Below are positions 35,699-44,828 of a DNA stretch of 64,000 bases, in pieces (positions within the stretch are counted from its first letter, which is position 1; each line of letters starts with the position of its first letter). The DNA is from DATARH01 sp036268075. Its GTDB lineage: Bacteria; Pseudomonadota; Alphaproteobacteria; ATCC43930; CGMCC-115725. Below the pieces are notes generated by a model. It saw only the letters and a list, made by a program, of their open reading frames with translations. It made no database searches and was not told the DNA's origin. The position numbers and the translations under genes were made by a program. The stretch is taken from positions 124,001-188,000 of the forward strand of contig DATAUV010000001.1 of assembly GCA_036268075.1 (NCBI GenBank), written 5' to 3'.

Positions 35699-36697
35699 AT
35701 GCTCGGCTATCTCGTCCGCCGCATCCTGATCATGATCCCGACGCTGATCGCGATCAGCATCGTGATCTTCACGATCATCCATCTGCCGCCGGGTGACTAT
35801 TTCACCACCTACATCGCGGAATTGCAGAGCCAGGGCGAGCACGCCAACCTGGCCAAGATCGCCTACCTCAAGGCCGAATACGGGTTCGACCAGCCGCTGT
35901 GGCGGCAGTACCTGTTGTGGGCGATCGGGTTGCTGCACGGCGACATGGGTTATTCGTTCGCCTATGATCTGCCGGTGACGCAGGTTGTCGGCGACCGTCT
36001 GTTCCTGACGTTTCTCGTGTCGGTGGTGACGATCGTCTTCACCTATCTCGTCGCGTTCCCGATCGGCGTCTATTCGGCGACGCACCAGTACAGCACCGGA
36101 GATTACGTGCTGACGTTCTTCGGGTTTCTGGGGCTGGCGACGCCGAGCTTTCTGCTCGCATTGCTGCTCGTCTATTTCGCCCACGTCTATTTCGGCATTT
36201 CGATCGGCGGGCTGATGGACCCGCATTACGCCGACAAGCCATGGAGCTGGGGCAAGATCGCGTCGGTGGGAGCGCATATCTGGGTCCCGGTCGTCGTCAT
36301 CGGCACCGCCGGCACCGCCGCGATGATCCGGCGACTGCGCGCGAATCTGCTCGACGAGTTGCAGAAGCAGTATTTCGTCACCGCACGCGCGAAGGGGCTG
36401 CACCCGATGAAGGCGCTGTTCAAATACCCGCTGCGGATGGCGCTCAACCCGTTCATCTCGGATATCGGGTCGCTGCTGCCGCATGTGATCTCGGGCGCGG
36501 CGATCGTGTCGGTGGTGATGAGCCTGCCGACGACCGGACCGATGCTGCTCGACGCGCTGCGCAGCCAGGACATGTACCTGGCCGGGTCGTTCCTGATGTT
36601 CATGGCGTTTCTGACCGTGATCGGCGTGTTTCTGTCGGATCTGGCGCTGGCCGCGCTAGACCCGCGCATCCGCCTGCAGACGGGCCGCGCAGCATGA
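35699..36697 (+). CDS. ABC importer permease, DppB type
   Basis: A 332-aa inner-membrane permease with six helices. MLGYLVRRILIMIPTLIAIS starts the first, and the EAA coupling loop is TARAKGLHPMKALFKYPLR near residue 235. It pairs with the DppC-type protein whose start overlaps its stop (ATGA). Confidence 0.92.
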   Translation: MLGYLVRRILIMIPTLIAISIVIFTIIHLPPGDYFTTYIAELQSQGEHANLAKIAYLKAEYGFDQPLWRQYLLWAIGLLHGDMGYSFAYDLPVTQVVGDRLFLTFLVSVVTIVFTYLVAFPIGVYSATHQYSTGDYVLTFFGFLGLATPSFLLALLLVYFAHVYFGISIGGLMDPHYADKPWSWGKIASVGAHIWVPVVVIGTAGTAAMIRRLRANLLDELQKQYFVTARAKGLHPMKALFKYPLRMALNPFISDIGSLLPHVISGAAIVSVVMSLPTTGPMLLDALRSQDMYLAGSFLMFMAFLTVIGVFLSDLALAALDPRIRLQTGRAA

Positions 36698-37869
36698 GCG
36701 AGATCGAGTTCGACCCCGGCGAGGCGCTGCCGCATTTTGTGTCGCGGGCGCCGTTCGACCCGTATTCGATCGAGGAGATGACCGCCGCGCAGGAGCGGTT
36801 CTACCGCGCGTCGCAGTGGCGGATGATGTGGTGGCGGTTCCGCCGGCACCGGGTGGCGCTGGCGTCGGGCGTGATCCTGTTGGCGCTCTACGTCGCGATC
36901 CTTTTTTGCGAGATGCTGGCCCCGTATGCGCTCGACACCCGCAACACCGACTACATCTACGCCCCGCCGCAAGCGGTTCACTTCATCTATCACGGGCATC
37001 TCGCGGCGCCGTATGTGCTCGGCACTGATTACAAGCTCGACATGGAAAACCTGCGTCGCGTCTATAGCCCCAATTTCGACAAGCCGGAGACGCTGCGCTT
37101 CTTCTGCCACGGCGACAAATACCTGTTCTGGGGGTTTTTACGCGGCAATTTCCACGTCATCTGCCCGGCCGTAGGCGGGCAGCTATTCCTGCTCGGCACC
37201 GACCGGCTCGGCCGCGACATGCTTTCGCGGATCATCTACGGCGGGCGGATTTCACTGACGGTCGGCCTGATCGGGGTCGCGGTCAGCTTTACGCTCGGCA
37301 TCATCATCGGCGGGATCGCCGGGTATTACGGCGGCTGGACCGACATCTTGATCCAGCGCGGGATCGAGGTGATCCAGTCGTTCCCGCATCTGCCCTTGTG
37401 GATGGCGCTGTCGGCGATCCTGCCGGTGACGTGGAGCCCGATCCTCGTCTATTTCGGCATCACGATCATTCTCGGGATGATCGAGTGGACGCACCTCGCC
37501 CGCGCGGTGCGGTCAAAGCTCCTCAGCCTGCGCGAGGAGGATTTCTGCACCGCGGCCGTGCTGATGGGCGCGACCCCGGCCCGCATCATCGGCCGGCACC
37601 TGTTGCCGAGCTTTATGAGCCACCTGATCGCCTCGGCGACGCTGGTCATCCCGAGCATGATCCTCGCCGAGACCGCGCTGTCGTTTCTGGGCCTCGGGCT
37701 GCGCCCCCCGATCACAAGCTGGGGGGTGCTGCTCAACGAGGCCCAGAACATCAGCGTCGTCGCGCTCTACCCGTGGCTGATGCTGCCGGTGGTGCCCGTG
37801 ATCGTGACCGTACTCGCCTTCAACTTCTTCGGCGACGGGCTAAGAGACGCGGCGGACCCGTATCACTGA
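36694..37869 (+). CDS. ABC importer permease, DppC type with a large periplasmic insert
   Basis: A 391-aa permease. The first helix is at residues 53-73. A long extracytoplasmic stretch of about 95 residues follows (IYAPPQAVHFIYHGH through the HVICP region) before LLGTDRLGRDML; DppC proteins usually have a short loop here. The remaining five helices and the EAA loop (TAAVLMGATPARIIGRHLLP) are normal. A related insert occurs in permeases that partner long SBPs, so it may help dock this receptor. It ends the 12.7-kb coupled run. Confidence 0.9.
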   Translation: MSEIEFDPGEALPHFVSRAPFDPYSIEEMTAAQERFYRASQWRMMWWRFRRHRVALASGVILLALYVAILFCEMLAPYALDTRNTDYIYAPPQAVHFIYHGHLAAPYVLGTDYKLDMENLRRVYSPNFDKPETLRFFCHGDKYLFWGFLRGNFHVICPAVGGQLFLLGTDRLGRDMLSRIIYGGRISLTVGLIGVAVSFTLGIIIGGIAGYYGGWTDILIQRGIEVIQSFPHLPLWMALSAILPVTWSPILVYFGITIILGMIEWTHLARAVRSKLLSLREEDFCTAAVLMGATPARIIGRHLLPSFMSHLIASATLVIPSMILAETALSFLGLGLRPPITSWGVLLNEAQNISVVALYPWLMLPVVPVIVTVLAFNFFGDGLRDAADPYH

Positions 37870-37890
37870 CCTGGCTCACTCACGTGGGGG

Positions 37891-38157
37891 TCAGCGATGG
37901 TTGGGCACGCAATGGGCGCGGATCCAGGCGCCGGCCCGGTTGCGGTGCCCTCGCACCCAATGCGTCCCCGGCTCGCAGCGGCGCGCCATCGGACGCGGCG
38001 GCGGCGGCGGCGGCATATAGGCAGGCGCCGGCTGAGGGGGCATCTGCGCGGGCATCGGCGCCGGCGGAGGCGGCGGCCCCGGGGGCGGAGGCGGCGGCAC
38101 GCAGGACGCGAGCCCTACGACCAACATCAGCGCGACGACACGAACGGAAGCCTTCAC
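37891..38157 (-). CDS. Proline-rich small lipoprotein
   Basis: An 88-aa protein. A short signal peptide ends in the lipobox GLASC, then about 40 residues of Pro/Ala/Met repeats, then CEPGTHWVRGHRNRAGAWI ending in HC, a Cys-bounded motif recurrent in alphaproteobacterial envelope proteins. GTG at 38157 with AAGGGGG upstream; longer starts would bury the signal peptide. Envelope location is expected; function unknown. The 109 bases to the next gene hold nothing recognised. Confidence 0.6.
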   Translation of the reverse strand: MKASVRVVALMLVVGLASCVPPPPPPGPPPPPAPMPAQMPPQPAPAYMPPPPPPRPMARRCEPGTHWVRGHRNRAGAWIRAHCVPNHR

Positions 38158-38266
38158 CGGAACCCCCTTGCTGGAACCGACCGGGGCCGTTGCCGCGCAA
38201 CAGCCGATGATCGCAATGGGCAAACGCCGGTCGAGGGCATTCGCTCCCGCACTTGCGGCCCGAGAG

Positions 38267-38764
38267 CTACGATGGTTTCGGTCCCCGCTGTCGAGCCAGC
38301 AGCGCATCAAACAACCCTTGCCGGTAATAGAAGCTTGTCGTCTTGAGCCGCCCGAGCGCCTGCTCAAGATCAATCGTGCCACGGCGGGCGGCAAGGTCGA
38401 GCACCCCGAGCGTCCCGGTCGCGACCAAGCCATGACGGCGGGCCACGGTCACCCCAGCCCGATCGTCCATCAGCACAAGATCGGCGCCTATCGCGAGAGA
38501 AAGCGCGATAACCGCGCGTTCGCCAGCATCGATCCGAGGTCGCGTCGCCGCGATGTTCTCAGGATCGGGGGCGTCCCGCACGTCGAGCCAAGACGGGCAC
38601 TCAGCGACCCACGCGCGCACCGGCGCAGGCGCCTCAGAACTGGACAGCTCCTCGATCACGATCCGAGGTACCGAGAGGCGTTCAAAGAGACCCGGCAGCA
38701 AGACAATGTCACCGGTCAGGATCAGATAGTGCAGCGGCCCCGCGTCCGAGACGACAAGCACCAA
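38267..38764 (-). CDS. DUF3368 PIN-like toxin
   Basis: A 165-aa PIN-fold protein. The acidic active-site set is visible: D7 (VSDAGPL), E38/E39, D79-E82 (IDAGERAVIAL) and D100/D101 (LMDDRAG). DUF3368 proteins pair with UPF0175 antitoxins and are predicted RNases. It follows the UPF0175 gene by six bases on the minus strand. Confidence 0.85.
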   Translation of the reverse strand: MVLVVSDAGPLHYLILTGDIVLLPGLFERLSVPRIVIEELSSSEAPAPVRAWVAECPSWLDVRDAPDPENIAATRPRIDAGERAVIALSLAIGADLVLMDDRAGVTVARRHGLVATGTLGVLDLAARRGTIDLEQALGRLKTTSFYYRQGLFDALLARQRGPKPS

Positions 38765-38770
38765 GCGGCC

Positions 38771-39031
38771 TTAAAGGCCGAGCCGCTGCAAATCGCAACG
38801 ATCCTGTTCTAGGTCTTCCGGTGTATAAGTTCCAAACACGCCGTGAGCCGTTAAAAACTCATCGACCTTCGCGCGCGTCTCGAACCCCAGCACTCGCCGC
38901 AATTCGACTCGCGTGAGGCGAGCCTGCCTAAATTCCTCAAGCGCCAGCGCCTCGATCAGGCGTCGTTCCACTTTGCCGGCATCGCCAAGGCACCGAGCCA
39001 ACTCGTCGGGAATTCGCAGCGTCACATCCAT
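38771..39031 (-). CDS. UPF0175 family antitoxin
   Basis: An 86-aa protein. MDVTLRIPDELARCL opens the UPF0175 fold, with ALEEFRQARLTRVELRRVLGF in the middle and a C-terminal DLEQDRCDLQRL arm. ATG at 39031; an ORF start at 39106 overlaps the MBL gene and is rejected. It is the expected partner and autorepressor of the DUF3368 toxin. Confidence 0.82.
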   Translation of the reverse strand: MDVTLRIPDELARCLGDAGKVERRLIEALALEEFRQARLTRVELRRVLGFETRAKVDEFLTAHGVFGTYTPEDLEQDRCDLQRLGL

Positions 39032-39074
39032 TTCAAGATTATAGATGGTCGCCCGCCCGGCCGAAAGATACCCC

Positions 39075-39908
39075 TTAGGGCCGCAGCACCAGCCCCTCCT
39101 TGGCAACCACCGTGCCGGGGCGGCGTTTTTCGGCGGCGGCGGCGATGCGGTCCATGAAATTGTCGTCGTGGTCGGGGTCGTGATGATAGATCACCAGGCG
39201 GCCGACATTGGCGGCCTCGGCGAGGCGGACGCCCTCCTGCCAGGTCGAATGGCCCCAGTCGCGGTGGGCCGGGTATTCGCGGTCGGTGTAGGTGCAGTCG
39301 TAGATCATCAAATCGGCATGATCGACGAGATGCAGCACGTTCTCGTCGCGCTTGCCGGGCTTGTGCTCGGTATCGGTGATATAGGCGACGACCTTGCCGG
39401 CGTATTCGACACGATAGCCCGTGGCGCGGTTGGGGTGGTTGAGCAGGCCGGTGCGCACCTCTATGCCGGGATGCGGCACCAGCGACTCGCCGGCGACGAA
39501 GTCGAGAAAGCTCAGCCGCGCCGTAAAGATCGCCAGCGGGATCGGAAACAGCGGCGGCGACATCATCGTGTCGAGCACCTCCTCGATCCCGCGCTCGGGC
39601 TTCAGGTGCCCCGCCCAGATGCGGATCTGGCTGTTGCGGTCGTAGCACGGAGCGAAGAACGGCAGGCCGATGACGTGGTCGAGATGGGTGTGGCTGTAGA
39701 ACAGGTCGACGCTGGTCGCACCCGACCGGGCAACCAGCGCCTCGCCGAGCCCGCGCAACCCGGAGCCGCCGTCGAAGACCAGTTCATGGTCGCCGCAGCG
39801 CATCTCGACGCAGGAGGTGTTGCCGCCATAGCGGGCGGTGCCCGTACCCGGGCAGGCGATGCTCCCGCGGACGCCCCAGAACCGAACGGCAAAATTGGGA
39901 TTGGCCAA
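39075..39908 (-). CDS. MBL-fold metallo-hydrolase (beta-lactamase superfamily 2)
   Basis: A 277-aa protein. WGVRGSIACPG at the N-terminus and YSHTHLDHVIGLPFF (HXHXDH zinc site) are clear, with ITDTEH and the YDCTYTD acidic site and a C-terminal HHDPDHDD. This subgroup resembles predicted phosphodiesterases such as PhnP/CpdA-like MBL proteins. Starts with TTG at 39908 after an AAGGA site; no in-frame ATG is near. Substrate unknown. Confidence 0.82.
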   Translation of the reverse strand: MANPNFAVRFWGVRGSIACPGTGTARYGGNTSCVEMRCGDHELVFDGGSGLRGLGEALVARSGATSVDLFYSHTHLDHVIGLPFFAPCYDRNSQIRIWAGHLKPERGIEEVLDTMMSPPLFPIPLAIFTARLSFLDFVAGESLVPHPGIEVRTGLLNHPNRATGYRVEYAGKVVAYITDTEHKPGKRDENVLHLVDHADLMIYDCTYTDREYPAHRDWGHSTWQEGVRLAEAANVGRLVIYHHDPDHDDNFMDRIAAAAEKRRPGTVVAKEGLVLRP

Positions 39909-40084
39909 AACCGTCCTTACCCCCGGCCATGCCAGCCAACTATAGCGTCGATCGGGACGAGAGCGCCATATCGGCCACGGCGGCCGGGATAGATAGCAGG
40001 CTTTTGCGCAACTTTTGCTCTAACGCGTTGTTAACCATTCCGGCGCTATTTCCTCGTCAGCGCATAGCCGACGGAGGTCCCCCG
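39909..40084. promoter_or_regulatory. Divergent intergenic region
   Basis: The 176 bases between the MBL gene and the 66-aa gene must hold promoters for both directions. The segment around 40010-40050 is AT-richer, with a gttaacc motif, but no confident -35/-10 pair could be set. Confidence 0.3.
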
Positions 40085-40285
40085 ATGTCCGAATCCGAAT
40101 ACGACGCCCAGATCGCCGAATTTCTCCGCAAGCGGGGGGTGACCCGTTGCCCGACCGCCTGCGTGGTGCCGACCCACGGCGCCGTCGCCGAATCGGACCG
40201 CGCCGCCCTGCGCGACTACAACCAGGCGCGCGAGGACGCCCGCATCGAAAAGCTCAAGAGCTTTCAGCAATCCGTCGCCGCCTAG
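40085..40285 (+). CDS. Small conserved protein of unknown function (66 aa)
   Basis: A 66-aa acidic/helical protein: SEYDAQIAEFLRKRGVTRCPTAC, then a VVPTHGAVAESDRAAL block and a C-terminal helix REDARIEKLK. Strong GGAGGT ribosome site seven bases ahead of the ATG. The two cysteines and the RKRGVTRCPTAC block recall small conserved alphaproteobacterial proteins, but no function is known. Convergent with the enoyl-CoA hydratase gene. Confidence 0.6.
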   Translation: MSESEYDAQIAEFLRKRGVTRCPTACVVPTHGAVAESDRAALRDYNQAREDARIEKLKSFQQSVAA

Positions 40286-40293
40286 CCGGCGGC

Positions 40294-41031
40294 CTAACGC
40301 CCGCGATACCGCGGCTTTCGGCGCTCCCGAAAGGCGCGCACCCCCTCTGCCGCGTCGTCGCTGTTCCTGACCGTGGCGAGTTCGGCGCCCGCCTTGGCCG
40401 CGATCTCGGCGGGCCCCTTCGCCAAGATATGATCGTTGACGAACCGCTTCATCGCCGCGAGCGCGAGCGGCGCCAGATCGACGATCTTTTCCGCCATCTC
40501 CACCGCCGCGTCGATTTCCGACCCCGCCGGCACCACCCGGTTCGCAAGCCCCGCCTCGTAAGCGCGCTGCGCCGAGATCGGTTCGCCGAGCAGCATCAGC
40601 TCCATCGCGATCTTGTGAGGAATGCGCCCCGCGAGCGCCGCGATCATGCCCCCGGTGATGCCGATCTTGCCCTCCGGATAGGAGAATCGCGCCGAATCGG
40701 CCGCGACCAACAGGTCGCACATCATCGCCATCACCAGCCCGCCGCCGATGCACCAACCGCCGACCGCGGCGATCACCGGCTTTTCCGTGACGATCCCGAC
40801 GGTCGGCACGCAGCGCCACAGCTCGGGCAGGTCGGTCACATCGGCGCCGGCCGAGAACGCGCGCCCACCCGCGCCGGCGAGAATGGCGACGCGCTGGTCG
40901 GAGCGGTCGAACGCGGCGAAAGCCTGCTGCAATTCGACCGCGACCGCCTTGTTGATCGCATTGAGCTTTTCGGGCCGGTTGATCGAGATGAGCGAAACCG
41001 GCCCGCGCTGTTCGACGGTGATGACGGCCAT
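40294..41031 (-). CDS. Enoyl-CoA hydratase/isomerase family protein
   Basis: A 245-aa crotonase-fold protein. RPEKLNAINKAV, the oxyanion-hole AGAGGRAFSAGADV and the GGGLVMAMMCDLLVA second oxyanion turn are present, followed by FSYPEGKIGITGG with the catalytic-position Glu. Hydration or isomerisation of a CoA ester is expected; the exact substrate is unknown. ATG at 41031. Upstream on the same strand lies a hypothetical gene, 26 bases away. Confidence 0.87.
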   Translation of the reverse strand: MAVITVEQRGPVSLISINRPEKLNAINKAVAVELQQAFAAFDRSDQRVAILAGAGGRAFSAGADVTDLPELWRCVPTVGIVTEKPVIAAVGGWCIGGGLVMAMMCDLLVAADSARFSYPEGKIGITGGMIAALAGRIPHKIAMELMLLGEPISAQRAYEAGLANRVVPAGSEIDAAVEMAEKIVDLAPLALAAMKRFVNDHILAKGPAEIAAKAGAELATVRNSDDAAEGVRAFRERRKPRYRGR

Positions 41032-41057
41032 GCCTGAGCCTCCTCTGCCAATCCTCG

Positions 41058-42035
41058 CTAAGCGTCGCCGTAGCCGAGGCGGGCGCGGTGCTGGGTCCAG
41101 AAGCCGAGCAGGATGCGGGCGCGGGCGAGCGCGACCGCCACGGTATCGCGCTGGCCGGAGAAGGGCCGGGTCTGGTCGATCGCGGGGACGCCGAACCGGA
41201 TCGCGGTCGAGCCGCCGGCCCGCTCGATGCTGGCGCCGGGCGGCAGCGCGGCCTCGAGGAACAGACGGACCTCGGCCGGCTTGGCGCCGGTGATCTCGAT
41301 CTCGACCACCCCTTGCGACGGGCGGTGGCACAGGCGCACATCGGTGGGGTAGCGTTGGATGTAGCCGTCGGCAAACTGGACCCAATTCTCCAGGGCTTCG
41401 GCGCGGCCGAGTGAGGCCGCGTGCAGGCGCAGATCGGGGTATTCGTCGGCGCAATGCTTCGCATAGGCGGCAAAGAACGCGACCACCTTGGGGTCCTGCG
41501 GCGTGTTGCGGCGGTCACGGTATTTTTCGATCGCCGCTTCGAGCGTCGCGACGAGGATGCCCGGTGGCGGGGACGGCAGGTGCGCGATAAGGCCGAGAAG
41601 CTCCTCGATCGCGATGACGCCGTCCCAATCGATCGTCCGCCTCGACGCGAGATAGTCGCCCGGCGCGATCAGGCAGATCGCGAACCGGTCCCACGAGCCG
41701 TCGCCGCGTCCGACCGCGCCGCGGCCGCGATAGCGGAAGGCCTGGCGAGGCTCGAGCGGTGCGATGATCCGGACGTCGACAAAAATCGCGAGCTCGGTCG
41801 GACCGCGCGGGCGCAGCAGCGCCACCAGCCCGCCCTCGCCGGCATCGTCAAGCGGGCGCCAAGCCCCGGCGAACTCGTGATCCTGCGCGTCGCCGGTCGA
41901 CCGCTGCACCAGAAGATTACGAAAATCGGGCGATTTATGGATCAAATCGAGCAAGAGCACCTCCAGGTCGCGCTCCGTCACGTCTCCCAGGGGCGGCAGT
42001 CTTTCCAGTCGGCTGCGGATCGAACCCTCCGGCAT
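41058..42035 (-). CDS. Hypothetical protein, possible PD-(D/E)XK-like fold
   Basis: A 325-aa protein I do not recognise with certainty. The N-terminus (RSRLERLPPLGDVTERDLE, LLLDLIHKSP) and a following strand with AIFVDVRI recall PD-(D/E)XK-type nuclease-like proteins, but no complete catalytic set is clear. The C-terminal third has SQGVVEIEITGAKPAEVRLFL and a helix ending in Arg/His. Start at 42035 chosen; 42116 would run into the divergent dioxygenase promoter. The function is unknown. Confidence 0.55.
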   Translation of the reverse strand: MPEGSIRSRLERLPPLGDVTERDLEVLLLDLIHKSPDFRNLLVQRSTGDAQDHEFAGAWRPLDDAGEGGLVALLRPRGPTELAIFVDVRIIAPLEPRQAFRYRGRGAVGRGDGSWDRFAICLIAPGDYLASRRTIDWDGVIAIEELLGLIAHLPSPPPGILVATLEAAIEKYRDRRNTPQDPKVVAFFAAYAKHCADEYPDLRLHAASLGRAEALENWVQFADGYIQRYPTDVRLCHRPSQGVVEIEITGAKPAEVRLFLEAALPPGASIERAGGSTAIRFGVPAIDQTRPFSGQRDTVAVALARARILLGFWTQHRARLGYGDA

Positions 42036-42164
42036 CTTCCTCGACCTCAAAGCGGCCGCTGCCGGCAACAGCGGATGGCCGCCAACTACGGGAATAAATG
42101 ACAAGGCGCGTGGCATACCGCCATGCGCTCGGGATATAGTCAGGGCGATCTAGCGAGGGCAGTA

Positions 42165-43214
42165 ATGAACCTGTTCAAAACCCAAGGTGTCAAGGATGTG
42201 ACAGCGGCGGCGGCGCAAATCCCCGTGATAGATTTCGCGCCGTATTTCGCTGGAGCGACCGGGGCGCTCGAACGGGTCGCGAAAGAGGTCGGCCATGCCT
42301 GCGAGCATGTCGGGTTCTTCTATGCCGCGGGGCACGGAATCGACGAGGCGCTGGTCGAACGCGCCTTCGCCGCCTCGCGCCGGTTCCATGCGCTGCCGAT
42401 GGAAGAGAAGCTCGCGCTGCGGCTCAACGAGAACAATATCGGCTACCTGCCGATGAACGCCTCGGTGCAGGGCGCCTCGACGGTGCACAAGGCGACGCGG
42501 CCGAACCAGAACGAGAGCTTTTTCGTCAGCCACGACCGCGGCGCCGATCACCCCGATGTCATCGCCGGCATCCCCTTGCGCGGCCGCAATCAATGGCCCG
42601 ACGGCGCGGCCGGGATGCGCACGGACATGATGGCGTATTTCACCGCGCTCGGCGCGATGTGCGACCGGATCATTCCGGCCTTCGCCGTGGCGCTCGGGAT
42701 GAAGGAGGATTTCTTCGCCCCCGCCTTCGCCAATGAGGGACATGCCAACCTGCGCTGTCTGCACTACCCGCCGCAGGATGCCGACGAGGACAATTTGTTC
42801 GGCCAGGCTCCGCATACCGACAACAGCTTTATGACCGCGCTCGCCCGCACCGACGTGCCCGGCCTCGCGGTGCGGCTCCCTTCCGGCGAGTGGTTCGCGC
42901 CGCCGATCATCCCCGGCACGTTCCTGATCAATCTCGGCAACATCATGCGGCGCTGGTCGAACAACCGGTTTCTGTCGACCCCGCACGGCGTGCTCAACGA
43001 AAGCGGCGTCGACCGGTACTCGCTCGCCTATTTCCACAGCCCGAACCCGGCTGCCGTGATCGAGTGCCTGCCGAGCTGCGTGTCGGCGGACAACCCGGCG
43101 CAGTACCCGAAGGCGGTCTACGGCGATCTGGTGCTGGAGTTCTACCGGGCGAACTACTTTCACCAGAAAGGCCATGAATCTGCCGCTGCAAAGCTGGCGG
43201 AGGCGGCGGAATGA
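42165..43214 (+). CDS. Isopenicillin-N-synthase-like Fe(II)/2-oxoglutarate oxygenase
   Basis: A 349-aa non-haem iron oxygenase with the DIOX_N domain (IPVIDFAPYF at residues 19-28, then HACEHVGFFYAAGHGI) and the jelly-roll C-terminal domain. Iron ligands are the His-X-Asp in APHTDNSF and the distal His in STPHGV; the RYSLAYF Arg would bind 2-oxoglutarate. The substrate is unknown. ATG at 42165 with a GAGGG site. Its stop overlaps the start of a second, unrelated type of oxygenase. Confidence 0.87.
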   Translation: MNLFKTQGVKDVTAAAAQIPVIDFAPYFAGATGALERVAKEVGHACEHVGFFYAAGHGIDEALVERAFAASRRFHALPMEEKLALRLNENNIGYLPMNASVQGASTVHKATRPNQNESFFVSHDRGADHPDVIAGIPLRGRNQWPDGAAGMRTDMMAYFTALGAMCDRIIPAFAVALGMKEDFFAPAFANEGHANLRCLHYPPQDADEDNLFGQAPHTDNSFMTALARTDVPGLAVRLPSGEWFAPPIIPGTFLINLGNIMRRWSNNRFLSTPHGVLNESGVDRYSLAYFHSPNPAAVIECLPSCVSADNPAQYPKAVYGDLVLEFYRANYFHQKGHESAAAKLAEAAE

Positions 43215-44056
43215 GCGCGGTCATCGACTACGCGATCGACCGGCTGTCGCCGCATACCGGCGCCGAAGTGCGCGGCATCGATCTGCGCGAACCGGTCGAC
43301 GCGGCGACGCGCAAGCGGCTCAACGATGCCTTTGTCGAGCACTCGGTGCTCGTGATCCGCGACCAGAAGCTGAACCCTACTGAGCTGCTCGCCGCGGTGC
43401 GGCTGTTCGGCGAGGTCTTTCCGCAGCACAACACCAAGTTCGCGTTGCCCGAATGCCCGCCGATCCACTACATCTCGAACCAGGACAAGTACCCCGACGG
43501 CACGCGCTACATCCCGGGCGGCGGCTACCACACCGACCATTCCAATGCCGAGCGGCCGCCGAAGGCGACGGTGCTGCACGCCGTCCAGCTACCCGGCCAG
43601 GGCGGCGACACGCAGTATTTCAACCTGCAAGCCGCCTATGACGGCCTGTCGCCCAGGATGAAGGCGCGGATCGAGGGCGCGCGGGCGATCCACGTCTATC
43701 AAAGCCGCTACAGCGAGCGAAAGCTGCTGGCCCTGCCCGACACCGCGAAGGTGCCGGATTCGGTGGCCCACCCGCTCGTCCGCACCCATCCCGAAAATGG
43801 CCGCAAGGGGCTTTACCTGAACCCGATCCGCACCGAGGGCGTTGTCGGGATGGACGATGCCGAGGGGCTGCCGCTGCTCGACGAACTGCTCGCCCATGCG
43901 GTGCAGGACCAATACCGCTACCGGCACCGCTGGCGGCCCGGCGATCTCGTGATGTGGGACAATCGCTGCCTGCTGCACAAGGCGACCGCGGATTACGACA
44001 TGAGCCAGATGCGCTATCTCTACCGCGTCATGCTCCAGGGCGACGTGCCGGTATGA
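43211..44056 (+). CDS. TauD/TfdA-family Fe(II)/2-oxoglutarate dioxygenase
   Basis: A 281-aa dioxygenase. GGGYHTDHSN gives the iron-binding His-X-Asp; the distal His lies in NRCLLHKAT, and the C-terminal RYLYRVM Arg contacts 2-oxoglutarate. Relatives release sulfite from taurine, open 2,4-D, or act on amino-acid side chains. ATGA overlaps on both sides place it in the middle of a four-gene operon. Confidence 0.9.
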   Translation: MSAVIDYAIDRLSPHTGAEVRGIDLREPVDAATRKRLNDAFVEHSVLVIRDQKLNPTELLAAVRLFGEVFPQHNTKFALPECPPIHYISNQDKYPDGTRYIPGGGYHTDHSNAERPPKATVLHAVQLPGQGGDTQYFNLQAAYDGLSPRMKARIEGARAIHVYQSRYSERKLLALPDTAKVPDSVAHPLVRTHPENGRKGLYLNPIRTEGVVGMDDAEGLPLLDELLAHAVQDQYRYRHRWRPGDLVMWDNRCLLHKATADYDMSQMRYLYRVMLQGDVPV

Positions 44057-44817
44057 GCGTCAAGCTTTACGCCTTTACCTGCGGCACGGTGACCGGCGAG
44101 TTCGGGCATCTGATGGTCGGCGGCGAGGGCGAGATCACCGTGCCGATCCCGGTCTATCTGATCGAGCACCCGAAAGGCACCGCGATCTTTGACAGCGGGC
44201 TGCATCCGGATTGCCAGCACAGCCCCGCCGAGCGGCTGGGGCCGCGGCTGACCGGGCTGTTCAAGATCGGGTTTGAGCCGGGCGAAGAGGTCAGCGCCCG
44301 GCTGGAGGCGATCGACCGGCGGCCCGACAAGATCGACCTCGTCATCAACTCGCATTTCCATTTCGACCATGTCGGCGGCAACGCGCTCATTCCGAACGCG
44401 ACGATGCTGGTGCAGAAAAAGGAGTGGGATGCCGGGATGGACGCGGAGGCCGCGAGCCGGCACGGCTACAACCCGCGCGATTTCGACCTCGGCCACAAGC
44501 TCCAGCTCATCGAGGGCGAGCATGACGTGTTCGGTGACGGGTCGGTCGTGTGCCTCCCGACGCACGGGCATACGCGCGGGCACCAGTCGCTGAAGGTGCG
44601 GCTCGACACCGGCGACATCGTGATCGCGGCCGATGCCTGCTATTTCTGCCAGACCCTGCGCGAGCGCCGACTGCCCCGCTATGTCACCGACCGCGACGCG
44701 ATGCTGGCCTCGCTCGACAAGCTCGAAGCCTTGGAGCGCGGCGGCGCAAGGCTCTTTTTCGGCCACGACCCCGAATTCTGGAAGACCGTGCCGCAAGCGC
44801 CGCACGCTATCGTTTGA
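44053..44817 (+). CDS. AHL-lactonase-like MBL-fold hydrolase
   Basis: A 254-aa MBL protein of the AttM/BlcC/AiiA-like branch. NSHFHFDHVGGN carries the HXHXDH zinc ligands, with PTHGHTRGHQSLKV, DACYFC and a C-terminal FGHDPEFW completing the dinuclear site. Such enzymes open N-acyl-homoserine lactones or gamma-lactones. With two oxygenases and a phosphatase in the operon, a catabolic lactonase is as likely as quorum quenching. Confidence 0.85.
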   Translation: MSVKLYAFTCGTVTGEFGHLMVGGEGEITVPIPVYLIEHPKGTAIFDSGLHPDCQHSPAERLGPRLTGLFKIGFEPGEEVSARLEAIDRRPDKIDLVINSHFHFDHVGGNALIPNATMLVQKKEWDAGMDAEAASRHGYNPRDFDLGHKLQLIEGEHDVFGDGSVVCLPTHGHTRGHQSLKVRLDTGDIVIAADACYFCQTLRERRLPRYVTDRDAMLASLDKLEALERGGARLFFGHDPEFWKTVPQAPHAIV

Positions 44818-44828
44818 TCGGCGATCGC

